A stretch of DNA of 64,000 nucleotides from Jacaranda mimosifolia (taxonomy: Eukaryota; Streptophyta; Magnoliopsida; Lamiales; Bignoniaceae). Under the pieces are notes generated by a model that was not told the origin of the DNA, made no database searches, and saw only the letters and a list, made by a program, of their open reading frames with translations. Positions 35,270-48,705 of this stretch are shown in pieces (positions within the stretch are counted from its first letter, which is position 1; the number at the start of each line of letters is the position of its first letter). The translations under genes were made by a program, and so were the position numbers. The stretch is taken from contig CM032121.1 of the NCBI GenBank assembly GCA_018894105.1, positions 36,054,230-36,118,229 on the forward strand, read 5' to 3'.

Positions 35270-38200
35270 ATTTGTAAATAAATAGAATAATTGAAGATTA
35301 TGTATATTAATGAAGGATGCAAATATAATTCAGATCAAATGAACTTTATATTTCTTTTACAAAAACTTAAGAAAAAGGGGCATTATCAGTTTCAATTAGC
35401 AAAAAAATTAAAAGAATTTAATTTAACTGGTCTACCTATGCTATTAGTTTTTGTTGAGAAGGAAAAATAAAATATTATTTCATAGCTAATATTTTGAGAG
35501 GAATAAAATTTCATTATTGTTAAAGTTATATTGTTTATCAATATAATTAAAATTAATAATATAATAAATTAATTTATGTATAGCGGGTAGGGAGGTGCGC
35601 CCTGTTGGCTAATTTTAGAAAATCCAACACATTATTAAATAATATGAAACAATTTTGTGCGTGATGTTTTGAACATGAAAAAAATTAAATAATTTAAATT
35701 AAATACTCTGACTTGCTATATCTTAATATTTTAAAAAATATGCACTTATTTTACTTAATATCAATTGGTACTTTGAATGTTTTTGAAGTACGTTTTTGCA
35801 ACACATTGTCTTTCTAAAAGTTCATGAATAAATTTACATACTTTTTGAATTATCAATTCTAACAAATTAATATCAAGATTTTTTTTTTGTGGTATATAAA
35901 ATTATATGCCGAACTCAATGAAGCAATTGTTAAATTATTTATCACAGAAAATGTAGCGTACATATTTAATTGGTATAAATAATATCCAATATTTACAACA
36001 AAACATTAACTACAATTTTACTAAATATATCAAAGGGTAATTATCTATTTAGAAGATACAATCAATACAGAAATAAATCACATACGGTATCATTGGCTTA
36101 TTGAATCTATCATTGGTGGACTATTAAAAAAATTATTTAATTTATTTAAAATCTTTATTAATTGTTACATTCATTCTATATAAATTATTTTGCTCACTTG
36201 TACAACAACGAATAATATTGTTCACTGCTCCATTCAGACTCCTCTTCATAATTTTAGTATGTATTTCAAGTATAGTAACATTCTTCTTCCTTCATTATAA
36301 GATTTGATATCCATCTTGCAATTAGTGTGCCCTCACAAATTTATTCATCCATTTTGTATTTTGCCATCTATCATCAAGTTGGGAGAATGTTCAAAATAAG
36401 AGATTCAATTTAACCGATACAACAAAAAGTACAATTATCCAGTATGGTTAACCATCAATTAAGACAACTAACAAAGTAAACCAGTGTAAAGAAGGCAATC
36501 AAATCACTTGAACCATGCTAAATTATGCACTAATAAAAAGAAATAAACGAGGAATAAAAGAAGAGCGCGCGCGCGCGCGCGAGAGAGAGAGAGAGCCACG
36601 TGCAAATCGGAATAAAAGAAGAAACCTTCAAAAAAATGCCAAATGTGTTTTTTCCGCAAGGAATTATTTGAAAATTATGGCAGCCAAAACTCATTGTGCC
36701 AGTTTGGTTGAGTTTTTAAGTTATCTCATAATTATTTATTAAGTGATCATAATTTGTGTAATTTTTTATTATTATGGTATAATTTAGTTGGCATGATAAA
36801 TAAACACATAGGAAATGACATGTTAATTTACTATAAAAATTATATGTATAAATACAAATTTTTAGTATTCATGCGGATTTAAATATTTATTGTCAGTCAA
36901 ACTAAATGAAGAATTAGATAGGATAAAAATATTATATTCTATCTTATCATACCAACCAAACTAGCCCGTTGTTTCTTAAACATAAAAAGCAATTCCACTT
37001 TAAATAGCTCTTGGAGACATCATTTAATAGTACTTGTCCTCCCAACCGAAAAAAATATTTTTATTTTGAACATTTTATCAAAACGACTTTGTTTGCGGAA
37101 GGAGGAAAAGCCCAAATTCTAGAAAGAAATACAAAGGTTGTGATTGCTTGTGGAGTTGGATTTTGGGTTTGATATTTTAAAGATTTGAGGGTTGTTTTGG
37201 TGTTTTTGAAATATGAGAATGAGATATGAGGTTATAAATAGTTGTGAGATAAAATATAATAATTATAGTAATGTGATGTGTTGATGTGATTTGAGGTAGT
37301 GAATGGCTGTGAGATTTGAAATATGTTTGAGAAATTTATTTGAGATAATAAAATAATTGTATGAGATTATTATTATTATTTTTTGCTTGGGATATTTATA
37401 TTTAAAAAAATATTAATAATTATATATTATAAATTTATTAATATTTATTAAGTTAAATATGAAATCTATTATAAATGCATTGAATTTATCCATAATTAAA
37501 AAAAATAAATCATTTTTCCTTTTTCAAAAAAAATTAGGACTTCTATTTTAACAAAAATATAGTTCCACCTTACTCATTTAATTGCAAAATATATGGGCTT
37601 TAATTTTCTATACTAAGTTTTTTGTTATTCACCATCTAACATATTATCAAATTAATTAACAGTCAATTTTTATAAAATAAAAAATTTATGTCAATTTATT
37701 AAATTTATTAATTACTAATTAAAAATTTAAATGTGAAATTTATTGAAATAATTAATAAATTCAGTATGTTTTTCTATTTAATTATGAATAAATAATTTGA
37801 TAATTAATTTTGTATGTATTATAAATAAATTCTCTAAACAGGAGAGCGATAACATATTAATAAATTTAATATTATTTTTATTTAATTACTAAAAATTACA
37901 AATAACCAAATTTATTTTGGGCAAAATAATTTTTTTGTAATTAATTTGGTTGGATAAGGAGAGAAGACTTGAATAGTAGGACTCTTAGGCAATCCTATTC
38001 ATTGCCCAAAGAATTTAATTTTGAATCTCACAACCAAGCACATGCTTGCCCCAAAAATGTGTTTCAAAGAGCTAAAAATGGGAGCAAACCCCACAGGCAA
38101 GCACAGTCAAAGTACCGCCATTTGATGCTCGGGGAGGGCGGGGGGGGAAAGAAATTATTTTCTTCTAGCCATCCTTTATGGGCCCCAAGCAAAATGAAAA

Positions 38201-38500
38201 GTAGAAAAAACAACCCAAGGACACCGAAAGACCACATCGATTTTCATACAAAAAGCCAAAGTTATTTTCTTCTAACCACTTTTTGTGGGTCTAGGAAAAA
38301 AGCAGAAAACAACAAAATCACATACAACAAACACAGCCCAAGGTACAAGCACACAAGGCACCAAGATCCTAGAACGGCGTCGTTTTCTAATCACAGGACG
38401 AAAAAAAAAATTGAAAACTATGCCACAGGCGCATCAGCTCTTATATAATACAGTAATAATAAATATATATATATTGTGTAATTATGATATGAATATGAAA
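35270..38500. other. AT-rich intergenic DNA
   Basis: No gene recognised. A (GC)n(GA)n microsatellite lies at about 36564-36595. The stretch 37140-37400 has repeated gagatttgag/tatgag-type wording that resembles a decayed MITE, without clear ends. ORFs at 36515-36742 and 37969-38448 are compositionally biased and have no recognised domain. Confidence 0.5.
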
Positions 38501-38507
38501 AGGATGC

Positions 38508-38861
38508 CTTTTCGGAATATTTGGTTATGTTTTCCCATAACAATATTATTTTAAAAAAACATAACCAAACATATCCCTTTTTTTTTTTTAAATTACACAT
38601 TCTCTAATAAATACATACATATATATATATATTATATTTTATTATTATTTTAATATTAAAATAATTATTTCATTTCATTTTCACCATAAAAACCCAACAA
38701 AAAATTATTGATTTGACTGCTACAGTAAAAAATATCTCCTCCAAAACATAAACAAACATACCAAAAAATAACTTTCGCATTCTTTAATAATTCATTCTTC
38801 CAAAATATATAATAAACACATAATAAAATAAAACAAAAAACATAACCAAACATTACCTTTC
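38508..38861. mobile_element. MITE-like inverted repeat element
   Basis: Left end ggaatatttggttatgtttt and right end aaaacataaccaaacattacc are imperfect inverted repeats about 350 bases apart. An internal inverted copy (aaaaaacataaccaaacatat) at about 38554-38574 pairs with the left end over a short loop. AT-rich interior, no coding capacity. Target duplication not clear. It ends just upstream of the region shared by both receptor kinase copies. Confidence 0.45.
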
Positions 38862-39073
38862 TATCTTGACACATTTCTTGGAAAATGAGTGCGAAACTTT
38901 TGAAAATGGTTACTCATGAAAACAAGGCCCCTTCAACTTTGACCAAGTCTATTGTTATTACTTGGGAAATCTGTCTCAATTTAACGTGGACAATGTTCAT
39001 GGACATTTATCATTCTTTCCTATATTCTCATCATTCTACTTCTGGTATACCACATAAACACAAAAATCCAGCC

Positions 39074-42000
39074 ATGAACCTCTATCCAATTTCAATTGCT
39101 TTGCTATTTCTTTGTTTCCTCAACGAATGCACAGCCCGTGATGGCGGCGGCAATGGTGACGTTTCAATTAATTGTGGCTCAACTGGCACTTCTGCAGCAG
39201 TGAATGGCCGGAAATGGCTCGGAGATGTACAACCAGAATCATCTCCTTTGCTTCAAATAAAGGGCTCATCTACAACCTCAACTGCCATCCATAAGTTGAT
39301 CTCTTATGCTGATCCAGTTCCCCACAAAACGGCAAGAGTCTCTCGTTCTCCATTCTCCTATGAATTTCAAGTTGAGCCAGGTCAGAAAATTCTCCGGCTT
39401 CACTTTAATCCCACTCCATACAAAGGTTTTAAAAGGTCCAAGGATTTATTCACTGTGGAAGCTGGACCTTTCACCCTACTCAGTAACTTCAGCGCTGCAT
39501 TAACTGCTGCTGCTCTTGCTGTGAATTCTTTCACTAAGGAGTTCTGTATAAGCATAGAAAAAAGTCAAGAACTCAGTTTAACTCTCTCTCCTGAAACTCT
39601 TCAATCACAGGATAGTGCATATGCTTTCATAAATGGCATTGAGATAATCTCAGTCCCTATGCATCTTTCTTATCTTAAAGGTGGAGATCTTGGAGCACGA
39701 ATTGTTGGTCAAAAGTCTTTGGTCTATATTGATAACAACACTGCACTTGAATTAATCCACCGTCTGAATGTCAAACGGGATTCTGTTTCATCAGATGATG
39801 ACTTTGATGAAATGTTGGGGATGTGGGGAACAGTTCCAAAAATAAAGGCAAATGAGATCAACAAATTTACCTGGAAAATATTAGTAGATCTTGGCTTTAG
39901 GTACTTGATCAGGATTCATTTCTGCAATCGAGAACTCAAGAGAGCAGAGGCTGGTGGTGTGATTTTCAGAATTCTTGTTAATGGAATCGTTGTTGATACT
40001 AACACGGACATAGTCAAAGAAAGGGATGGTCATGGCATTCAATGGTACAGGGACTATATCATGGCGATGAAAGGGCGAAAACAAGAGGGTAAGCGAGATC
40101 TCTTGATTTCTCTTCAGTCTTATGATGAACTCATAGATGGAGAGAGAGTCCTTAAAGGATTTGAAATATTCAAGTTGAGCAACCCTGATAACAATCTTGC
40201 TGGTCCAAATCCCTTGGCTCCAACTCAGGATTCACCATCTAGGACTATCGAAGCATTACTCTTGATTCTTGGTCACAGAAATGCAGTTGAAACTGTTGCT
40301 ATAGTTATAATTGCTCTGGTATGCATCCTTGTTCATAAGTTGCGGGAAATTTGGGAAGCTAGCAGTATTGAGGAGGAAAACAAGCCATCAACCAAGGCTG
40401 AAAGGCTCTGTCGTTGTTTTTCACTAGCTGATATCCAATTAACCACTAGAAATTTCAGCGATGCACTTTTAATTGGAAAGGGTGGATTTGGTAAAGTCTA
40501 CAAAGGTCTAATTAATAAAGGGCAAAAGACTGTTGCTGTAAAAAGGTTAAAGTCATACTCCAAGCAAGGGTCGCACGAGTTTTTAACAGAAATTGAAACA
40601 CTTTCTGAGCTTCGACATATTAATTTAATTTCTCTAATTGGTTATTGCAATGAGAAAGGAGAAATGATTCTTGTGTATGATTATATGGCCTGCGGAACAC
40701 TGGCTGACCAACTTTATAGACTTGCAAGGGATGGCCAGAATTGTTCTTCTCTCATGTGGAAGCAACGCCTTAATATTTGTATTGGAGCTGGTCGTGGGCT
40801 AGACTATCTTCACACGGGCCATAGATTCATACATCGTGATGTGAAGACTTCAAACATCCTGCTGGATGAAAATTTGGTAGCTAAGGTTTCAGATTTTGGC
40901 TTAGCCAAACCTGAAAATAGAAGCAAGTTACAGAGTTATGTTAGCACAAAAGTTAAAGGCACGCCTGGCTACTTGGACCCATATTATTTGAGCACTTGTA
41001 AGCTAACAAGGAAAAGTGACACATACGCCTTTGGGGTGTTGCTGTTGGAAGTTTTATGTGGGAGACCAGCAATGGATTCATGGGCTGCAGAGGATGAGCG
41101 GATTCTGACTAGGTGGGCTCAAGATAACATTAGGAAGGGAGAAGTTGATCGGATTGTAGATTCAAGTCTAAGAAAAGAAATCTCACCAGATAGCCTAAAG
41201 ACATTTGTGGGGGTTGCTGAAAGATGTTTGTGTGATGAACCAAAGAATCGGCCAAAAATGTCCGAAGTTGTTTTACAGCTTGAATTTGCTCTTGAGCAAC
41301 AGGAGAGCCAACAAATTGTTGTGCCAAATGAGATTGCAAGTGTTTCTGATGGCATCCATCCTCGTAATGATGAAACTCACCTATCAGTTAACAAAGGCAA
41401 GCCAACAATGACCTCTCCAGATATGCAGAATCTCACACCTCCTCCCAAAGAGCAAACTAACAGCAATGTGGTTCATGTTGCGCTTCCATCCAGAAGAAAA
41501 GACGGGAAAAGAGCCACAACGCATAAGCCATCACGACTTTGGCCCTGGGACGGATTGTGGAACAGAGTTAAACCGTCCAAGAAAAATGAACTGTTATTAT
41601 CAGGTATAAATTTATACAGACATCACAATAAAAAGCATTCTATAGTTGTTTTCAAACTTCTAATGACGTACATACTGTAACCGTTTATGGTTCTACTTTA
41701 TGAGTAATGTCATTTTCTGAAATGTCTACAATGTTTGAGAGTTGCAGAAATTTGTGAATCAGACATGAAATTGGCCAAGTTTGATTGGAATACAATTGTT
41801 GCTGCCACCAAACAATTCTCCTCTTCAAATAAAGTTGGAGAAGGCGGATTTGGTCCTGTTTATATGGTGACTTTTTCTAGACTTATTATTCACTCTGCTC
41901 TTTTCCGTCAACAGAAAGTGTGGTAACTGAAGTTTTTTCATCTTTCCCAAAATTAAATTCTTCGTGTAGGCGGTGTTACCTAAAGGACAGGTAGTTGCAA

Positions 42001-43313
42001 TTAAAAGGTTGTCACCATCTTCCGCACAAGGCTTACAGCAGTTCAAAAACGAGATTCTTTTGCTTCCCAATCTTCAGCATCCAAACATCATCAAACTACT
42101 TGGCTATTGCATTCATAGAAAAGAAAAATTGCTTATATATGAGTTCATGGAAAACAGAAGCCTAAATATTTTTATGGGTTGGTGCTTTCAGAATCTTTTT
42201 ACTTCCTCGCATCCCAATTTCCTTATTTTATAAATTCCATAATTCCGTTTCCTTAGTCTATAGTCCATTAATGATATGAATGAGTTATACTGATGAACAA
42301 TTGAATCAAGTAACTTTTATTCATGGATGAAGCACGTGGACAACTCCTTCAATGGCCAGTACGGTTCAAAATCCTAATGGGAATTGCTCGGGGACTTGTT
42401 TATCTGCATCAAGATTCAGGATTGAGAATCGTTCACAGAGATCCCAAATCCAGCAACATCTTACTGGACTCTAAGATGAATCCTAAAATTTCCGACTTTG
42501 CCTTTGCTAGAATTTTTGCAGAACATCAATTTGAATCAAACACCACGGAAGTACATGGGACAATGTAAGTGCCAGGATCCATCATTCTTATTACACCATG
42601 TCCGTTTATTTTTCTTTATTCTAATTTCTTTTTGGGTCAGGAATAATTTGTTATTTGCCTGTGCAGAGGCTATATCGATCCTGAGTACTTGAACAACGGG
42701 AGATTTTCAGTTAAATCCGATGTATATGGCTTCGGAATTGTGACCCTGGAGATCTTGAGTGGCGAGAGAGCGTATAGAGTTAGTGAGGAGCCCACGTCCC
42801 TTGCTTTATATGTGAGTATGAACTAGTAGTGTTTGTACTTATTCGCAGGTAATTTAGTGCAAGTCATATAATAAGGGAATAAATATCAGATCTCCAACAT
42901 AATCCATTGGAAATTACAAAATTAAGACCATATATGTGTGTTACTATGTATCATATTCCACTTTCACCCTTGTTTTTTGATCATTGCGCCTTCTTCTTTC
43001 ACTACCTTTGCTGCTGAATTTACATAAACATAATCATAGATCCAATAAAATCGGCACTTTTCAGGCATGGGAGCTGTGGAATGTGGGGAGAGCATTAGAT
43101 CTGTTAGACAAATCACTTGAAGGTGCATTTCCGTTGGAGGAAGCTTTAAGATGCATTCAAGTTGGTATGTTATGCATCCAAAAGCAACCACAGCAACGAC
43201 CAACGATGCCTTATGTGATTAAAATGTTGGAAGGGGACGGGCCATTACAGGAGCCACAAGACCCGTGGTATGCACCTCGAGCAGACAATGTTAATACCAC
43301 CGATGGATCGTGA
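39074..43313 (+). CDS. Malectin-like receptor tandem kinase (intact, six exons)
   Basis: Exons 39074-41603, 41748-41866, 41970-42177, 42333-42564, 42667-42811 and 43065-43313, with phases 1, 0, 1, 2, 0, give 1160 residues. The open frame extends upstream to 38885, but 39074 starts a typical signal peptide ([16 protein letters not shown]). Order: malectin-like ectodomain (about 27-380), transmembrane helix (about 404-423), kinase 1 (about 460-743; [10 protein letters not shown]490, HRD D589, DFG D607, GTPGYLDP) of CrRLK1L type, linker rich in Pro/Lys, and kinase 2 (about 855-1140) of S-domain/CRK type ([10 protein letters not shown]895, E911, HRD D989). Kinase 2 reads HRDPK for HRDLK and DFA for DFG. 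Exon 1 splices in frame at CAG|GTATAA to exon 2. The acceptor of exon 4 (gatgaag|CA) is the least certain junction. Likely a plasma-membrane receptor; ligand unknown. Confidence 0.8.
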
Positions 43314-43799
43314 TGCAACAATTGATCAACTTGATGACACAATGGAAAGATGGTAATATATCTGGGAACCATTCTACTTCTCTTTGCACAAAAATTTGCC
43401 ACATTGCTTTTAAATATCAGGGGATTAGCTCCATCTGCACATGGGATCACTACATCTGCAGACAGTCAGTTCTTGAGTCCAAACCTTGATAAACGAATCA
43501 ATATATCCATCTCATAACTTCAGAGTATGCGCTATCTTTTGAGTAATTATCTTTTTTTCATCCTTATTATTCACCCATCGACATGTTTTTCCTTCCTATA
43601 TAAGCACCAGTTCACGGCAAGGACAAAATATATAAAAAAGAATAACAATGATGCCACGAGGATAAAACACATTTTGATGGTGAAGCATAACATCGAAAAA
43701 TCCTAACAAGCTGAAACATAAATCATGCCTAGAAATCAAAAGTATTTGTCTCATCAAATCTTTGTGATCGAACATGAGATTATTAATCAGCCTTTTTTG
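43314..43799. other. 3' flank of the unit 2 receptor kinase
   Basis: The first 150 bases match the 3' flank of the unit 1 gene (12176-12285). No further gene or repeat recognised. Confidence 0.5.
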
Positions 43800-46602
43800 G
43801 TCTATCCTATAAAGAAAAAACTCTTTTTTTTCCCTTTTTCAACTACTTCCTTCTCCAAAATTCTGTAAAACATATTTATTTTTTCTAACATCATACATTC
43901 AATCTGAAGCTATGAGTCCCCAGCAAGATCACCTAATTATGTCAGTTGCCGATAAAAAAGAAACACATAGAAATCCTTTTTGGGGGGTAACTGAGAGAGA
44001 GAGAGAGAGAGAGAGAGACATTGGGTACCTGAAGTCCTGAATAAGCCACGAATCGAGCGAGGAGGAGCTAGCAAGGATATTCACCTCAAGTCTTTATTAT
44101 GCATATGTATTTATTAAAGCTTAAAATTTTGCCCCCCAAGAAAAGAATAAAGTTGTTTTTCATATTTGAAAAGTTTCAATCTCGCCCTTCAAAATTAACT
44201 TCCTGGAGCCGTCCCTGACCACAACAATGGACAAGTAATATCAAACTTATAATGAGAAGAATATGACAAGTTTAGAGAACACAGGAATTATCCTGGTTTC
44301 ACAAGGAGAAATGACTTTATCAGTAACAATAATCTCTGAGCTTCATACTAAGCCACTTTTGCTGGCTAGTACAAAATAGCTGCTGTCAAGGGGAATCATC
44401 AGATCATCAGTCAGTTGCAAAACCCAATTTCAGCAGCAACTTCCCGGCAAAGTAATTCTTTATACGTTGATCTCCCCAGATGTTATGAATCCAGATCCTC
44501 GCTAACAATAATCCCCAGTTTCATATCCGATATGCCATCATCTAAAGGCAAGTGCCAAAATATGTGTCTCCATTTCAAATATCCTTCTTGAAATCGAAAT
44601 ATCAACCATACTTATGGATTTGCATAATTGAGACCCTGTTCATGATCATCTTTCCACCATGCTGTATCACTGAGTATACCATTGAGCTGGTCAGAAAAAA
44701 CATGTAAATGGTATCTTGTGGTAGTCAAGCAATCAGATTTTAGCATGCGTGCAGCATGCATTAGGTTCTCTGCGGACAGAAGGATGGATGATTTGAATGG
44801 TATCTCAGGACAACAAAATCAAAAGAATGAAAACACTAATAATAGAAAAACTAACCATATATAGGTGTGACAGCACTTGGGCAAGACAGAAAGTTATAGA
44901 GTTTGGCTCAAGCATATATCTTATTACCAATGTTAGAAAAGGAAGATGTAGAAGAAGAAGCTGCAGGTGATGATTCAGTTACTACACATAAACGGGTGCA
45001 GTGTGCATGAGACCCACCACCATGGAGGTGAAAATGAAGCAACATTATTGTTGTGCCAAGGCTGCCCTCCCGAGGAACCATCATTAGTAGCCAAAGATAT
45101 CCATGGTTCCTCCAAATTAAAGGGAAAATAGAGTTTTCTGTTTAAGGCAATAATAGAAATTGTTTCCCCACTTAAACCTCTCGTATTAACTACCTGACAA
45201 TCAAACGTAAATAAAAAGAACTTATTTGGATACAAGTTATCCTATTTCACTATTATCCTTAATTCGTTTAAAATATCAAAAGAGATATAAGGTTAAAGTA
45301 AAAACAATGGAAGCATTACAGGAGTGAACAGTGGGTCATCAAGCCATATCTGTAAATTTCTGTTCAACCATCCTAAACAAAAATGATAGCAATATCTAGA
45401 CTAGTCTTAACGGCGTGCAGATCAAAATACCTCGAGGTGATTAAAAAAGGCATTTGTTCACAGAGACGAAACCTTCGTGGTAAGCCCAAGCTACTGTTGC
45501 AAATCCATTTTTGTGTCACATAACCAACGTGTACACCTTATAATGTATAGAGTGAAGGTACACAAGAACAGAGAAGTATTTTATGAGGTTCTTCTTTGTG
45601 TTTTGTTTCACGCGGATGCTTGAATTAACTTTTTCACTCAGCTTAAGCTTCTGAGATTTTGTACACTAAAGTAAGAGTTAGATGTTATTTAAGCTCTTTC
45701 CAGTAATTAATTACTTTTTGGGTACTCAATTATGCCATTCGTGACATAATATAAGCCAAATGTTTCTGGTATGTGTTTCATGTTTTGTACTTCCAGCCAA
45801 ATTTATTCAATTTTAATTTATACAAAATCTGCATGATTGAAAGGCAAAAATTCCAGCCCTTCACCTCAACATGCTCTTCACTTCAGAAACACTGCATAAG
45901 AAAGAATTGAGCTCTCTACTGAGCTGCTGTAATAGCTAACCAATTATTAACACCCACACTTGCAATCCAGAGATATGACAATATGAAATACAGATATAAG
46001 CCATATTTGCAATCAAATTACGATCTTCATTTATGATGTGAAGGAAAAAATCAACACAAGAAAGGATGCACTATGACTTGGGACTGAGTGTATGTATAAT
46101 TTCTGAAGTTAGTGTGCACTTCTTCAGAAGCTTTTAGACACTTGACTTCACATGCCTCTTTCTATGATAGGGAAAGCATGTGCTGCAAATAGAAATAAAT
46201 CATCATGTGCTAGTTGTATTCGATTAATTATCATAATCCAGGGAAAATCCCTTGAAATGCTGGACCAATCCCTGATGTCAGACTAGATCATCGCAAAACC
46301 TGTGTGCTCTTAATGCATCCACATCCAAGTATTTCTTTCCCCCTTTATCTTGCATAAAATAAATGAGTAAGTGATATCTTTATCCATACGAATCCATAAG
46401 ATTTTTGTTATCAAATTTACTCTTACTATAACAAGATTACATGTCAGATTTACATTATTATGCCAAGATTACATCATCCCTAAATTGCGGTACCTTCAAT
46501 ACTTTATTGAGTATTAACTTTTTTGTGTATAAGAATAAGCTTATCAATCAACACCAATAGACATAGTGGAGAACACACAAGAGAGAAGAAGGACAGAGAG
46601 GA
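43800..46602 (+). repeat. Unit 2 conserved block and Dof upstream region
   Basis: It aligns with 19258-22255 and, for its first 1.1 kb, with 2930-4440. It has a (GA)n tract at 43992-44018, absent from unit 1. It lacks the MITE found in unit 1. The region just before 46603 contains the same leader-like string (aataagcttatcaatcaacacc) as the unit 1 Dof gene. Minus-strand exon-like remnants are at about 44490-44690 and 44975-45235. Confidence 0.7.
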
Positions 46603-47380
46603 ATGGAGCAAGCAAGAGGAGAAAATCAACCCAAGCATCAAGAGCAACCTCAAAACCCTTTGAAATGCCCCCATTGTGACTCGCTAGATACTAAATTTCG
46701 CTACTTCAACAATCATAGCCTTGCACAACCCCGACACTATTGCAAGACTTGCAAACGACAATGGACTGTAGGTGGAAACTTAAGGAATATCCCCTTTGGA
46801 GGCAAAACTAGAGATGGCAAGCAAACAAAAGCCTCATCTTCAAGATATGGCAATGCAAGATCTCAACCCCTACAACCACCGTTACCATTAGGGGAAGAAC
46901 ACATACAGATTCCAAAATACTCAGCAGAAATGGCAGTAATGTTACCCCAAAATTTTGACATGTCCCAACCAGTCACAAACCTACCTAGTACCTACAGCTG
47001 TATCTCCATTTAGCTCGAATTATCTCAATGATGAGATCTCTTGTTTGGATGATATACAATCTTTGATTCAGCCAGAAGAATGGAATATTCAGGCCACGGC
47101 GTTAGAACAGGCTTTTTTACAGCAGCAAATCCCCTACCAGATCGAGTCTTACCAAATTCATAATCAAGCCAATGATGCTCCTCCTCTCTTTAACAATAGT
47201 TTGGTTCAACCTACCTGGCCTATGAGTTCTTTGCCCCAAGAGGCAATGTATAATTCCAGCATCTCTACATCAGATGCACCTTTATGGAACAACATCAGTG
47301 GCAACCCAACCGACACAGAAACGGATACATCCGTGAATGTTGATGAATGGCTTAATTTTCCAGGCTATCGTCCACCATAA
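46603..47380 (+). pseudogene. Divergent Dof zinc-finger gene, unit 2 copy, frameshifted
   Basis: The Dof finger is complete (C22, C25, C47, C50) and keeps the conserved Trp ([13 protein letters not shown]). Compared with the unit 1 gene, 7 extra bases (agtacct, 46987-46993, a near repeat of the preceding cctacct) shift the frame, and the first frame ends at a stop at about 47011. The original frame continues open from 46955 to 47380 and ends with WLNFPGYRPP. An in-frame 69-base deletion relative to unit 1 lies just before the EEWNIQ codons. A 136-residue protein with an intact finger and no C-terminal region could still be made. Confidence 0.75.
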
Positions 47381-48673
47381 GTAGAAATGCAGTCATGTTT
47401 TAGTTCTATCAATATATTTGCAGCCAACATGGCTTTACAACTTTTTCCCTTTTCTTTACTGAATAATTTTTTGTTTAATCTTTGTTTTCTCATTTTGCTT
47501 CCCATGATTTTGGTAATTAACTTCATTAGCATTGATATTCATGTTTCCAGTAGTAAAATGAAAAGATATGTGAATTAATTAAGGACACAGGAAAAAGTTA
47601 CAAGTCCCCTATGGAACTGAATTTTCTGGTTGCCTTAGGTTTATATGTCAACTCTAATAGAAGTATTTCATACAAATTCAAAAAGTATCACGTAGAACAA
47701 TTGGAAAGTCACTTGCAGAATATAGTTAATAATTCTGAAATGAAGATTGCTCGAATTATGAGAACTAAAAGTTCTGGGGCAATTTATATATCCAACTCAA
47801 GAGAATTAGGTGGCAAATGCATTATGTGAAGCGGACAAACCAAGCAAAAGAAAAAGAAGGGGGGGAAAAAAAAATCATTGATCCAAGTTTACAAAATCAT
47901 TGGCTTTATCTCGGAAATTCACTTGCTGATCATCACATCTTAAAATTTGATTCCAATTTTAATCAAATCAAAAAAAGATGAAATTATGCATAAATTAGTA
48001 GATTAAGTAAATTTTACTACGTCTTGAGGTATAAAATCCATGGCCAAACAAATATAATAAACGACAATAACCCAACCATAGATCACTACGTAAAACCAGG
48101 CTGCTCAAGTTTTTTATCCTCTTTTATTTTTTTCTTTTCTTACGGTAGCTACCGGTGTTAAAACTTGAAAGGAAAAGGAAATGAGAGAAGTCTGCATTCC
48201 TGGCATAACTAAAACATCTATCTGCAATCCATTCTAAGATTAATGGAAAAGCCACAACTTTCGTCGTGTATGCATTCTTTCTAGCTTTTCTCCCTTTGAG
48301 GGTAATGTCAATTACAAGGTAGAGAGCACGGATTATCATATTTTAAAGACGAGACTTTCTATTGCATACACTCTTACGACCGCTGAGGGGAAAATTCCTT
48401 AAGATTCCACATATAGTCCATTACCTTATGCAAAATCATGCAAAACTCTCAAAATTGTAAAAGACTAATATTGTCAAAGTATTTAGCTTGTGGAGAAATA
48501 TTCATCAAATAATCAAATCCAAATGAGTGAAAAGTTGGGGAAAAACTAAAACAAAATCAGGAAAAACAAAACGAAACAACGAACCTGAAATCGATTAAGT
48601 GATTGATTAATTGCAAAGCTAAAGCCCATCAGTCGGTGTGAGAATGTAATTTGTGTCGAGTAGGTCTATAACA

Positions 48674-48705
<32 letters not shown>

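Noticed and set aside
36515..36742. 75-codon ORF over the GC/GA microsatellite
   Set aside because: Arg-Glu and Arg-Ala dipeptide repeats come from the microsatellite.
37969..38448. 159-codon plus-strand ORF
   Set aside because: Biased Lys/Asn/Ser/His content, no domain, no duplicate in the other units, no leader or intron signals.
38885..39073. Upstream start of the unit 2 receptor at 38885
   Set aside because: The internal Met at 39074 begins a clear signal peptide; the 63 upstream residues are not conserved in unit 1, where the frame starts elsewhere.
41604..41680. Exon 1 of the receptor ending at its own stop (extra GINLY... tail)
   Set aside because: The tail differs between copies while the splice donor, intron and next exon are conserved in phase, so the tail is most likely intron read-through. 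Not fully excluded without transcripts.
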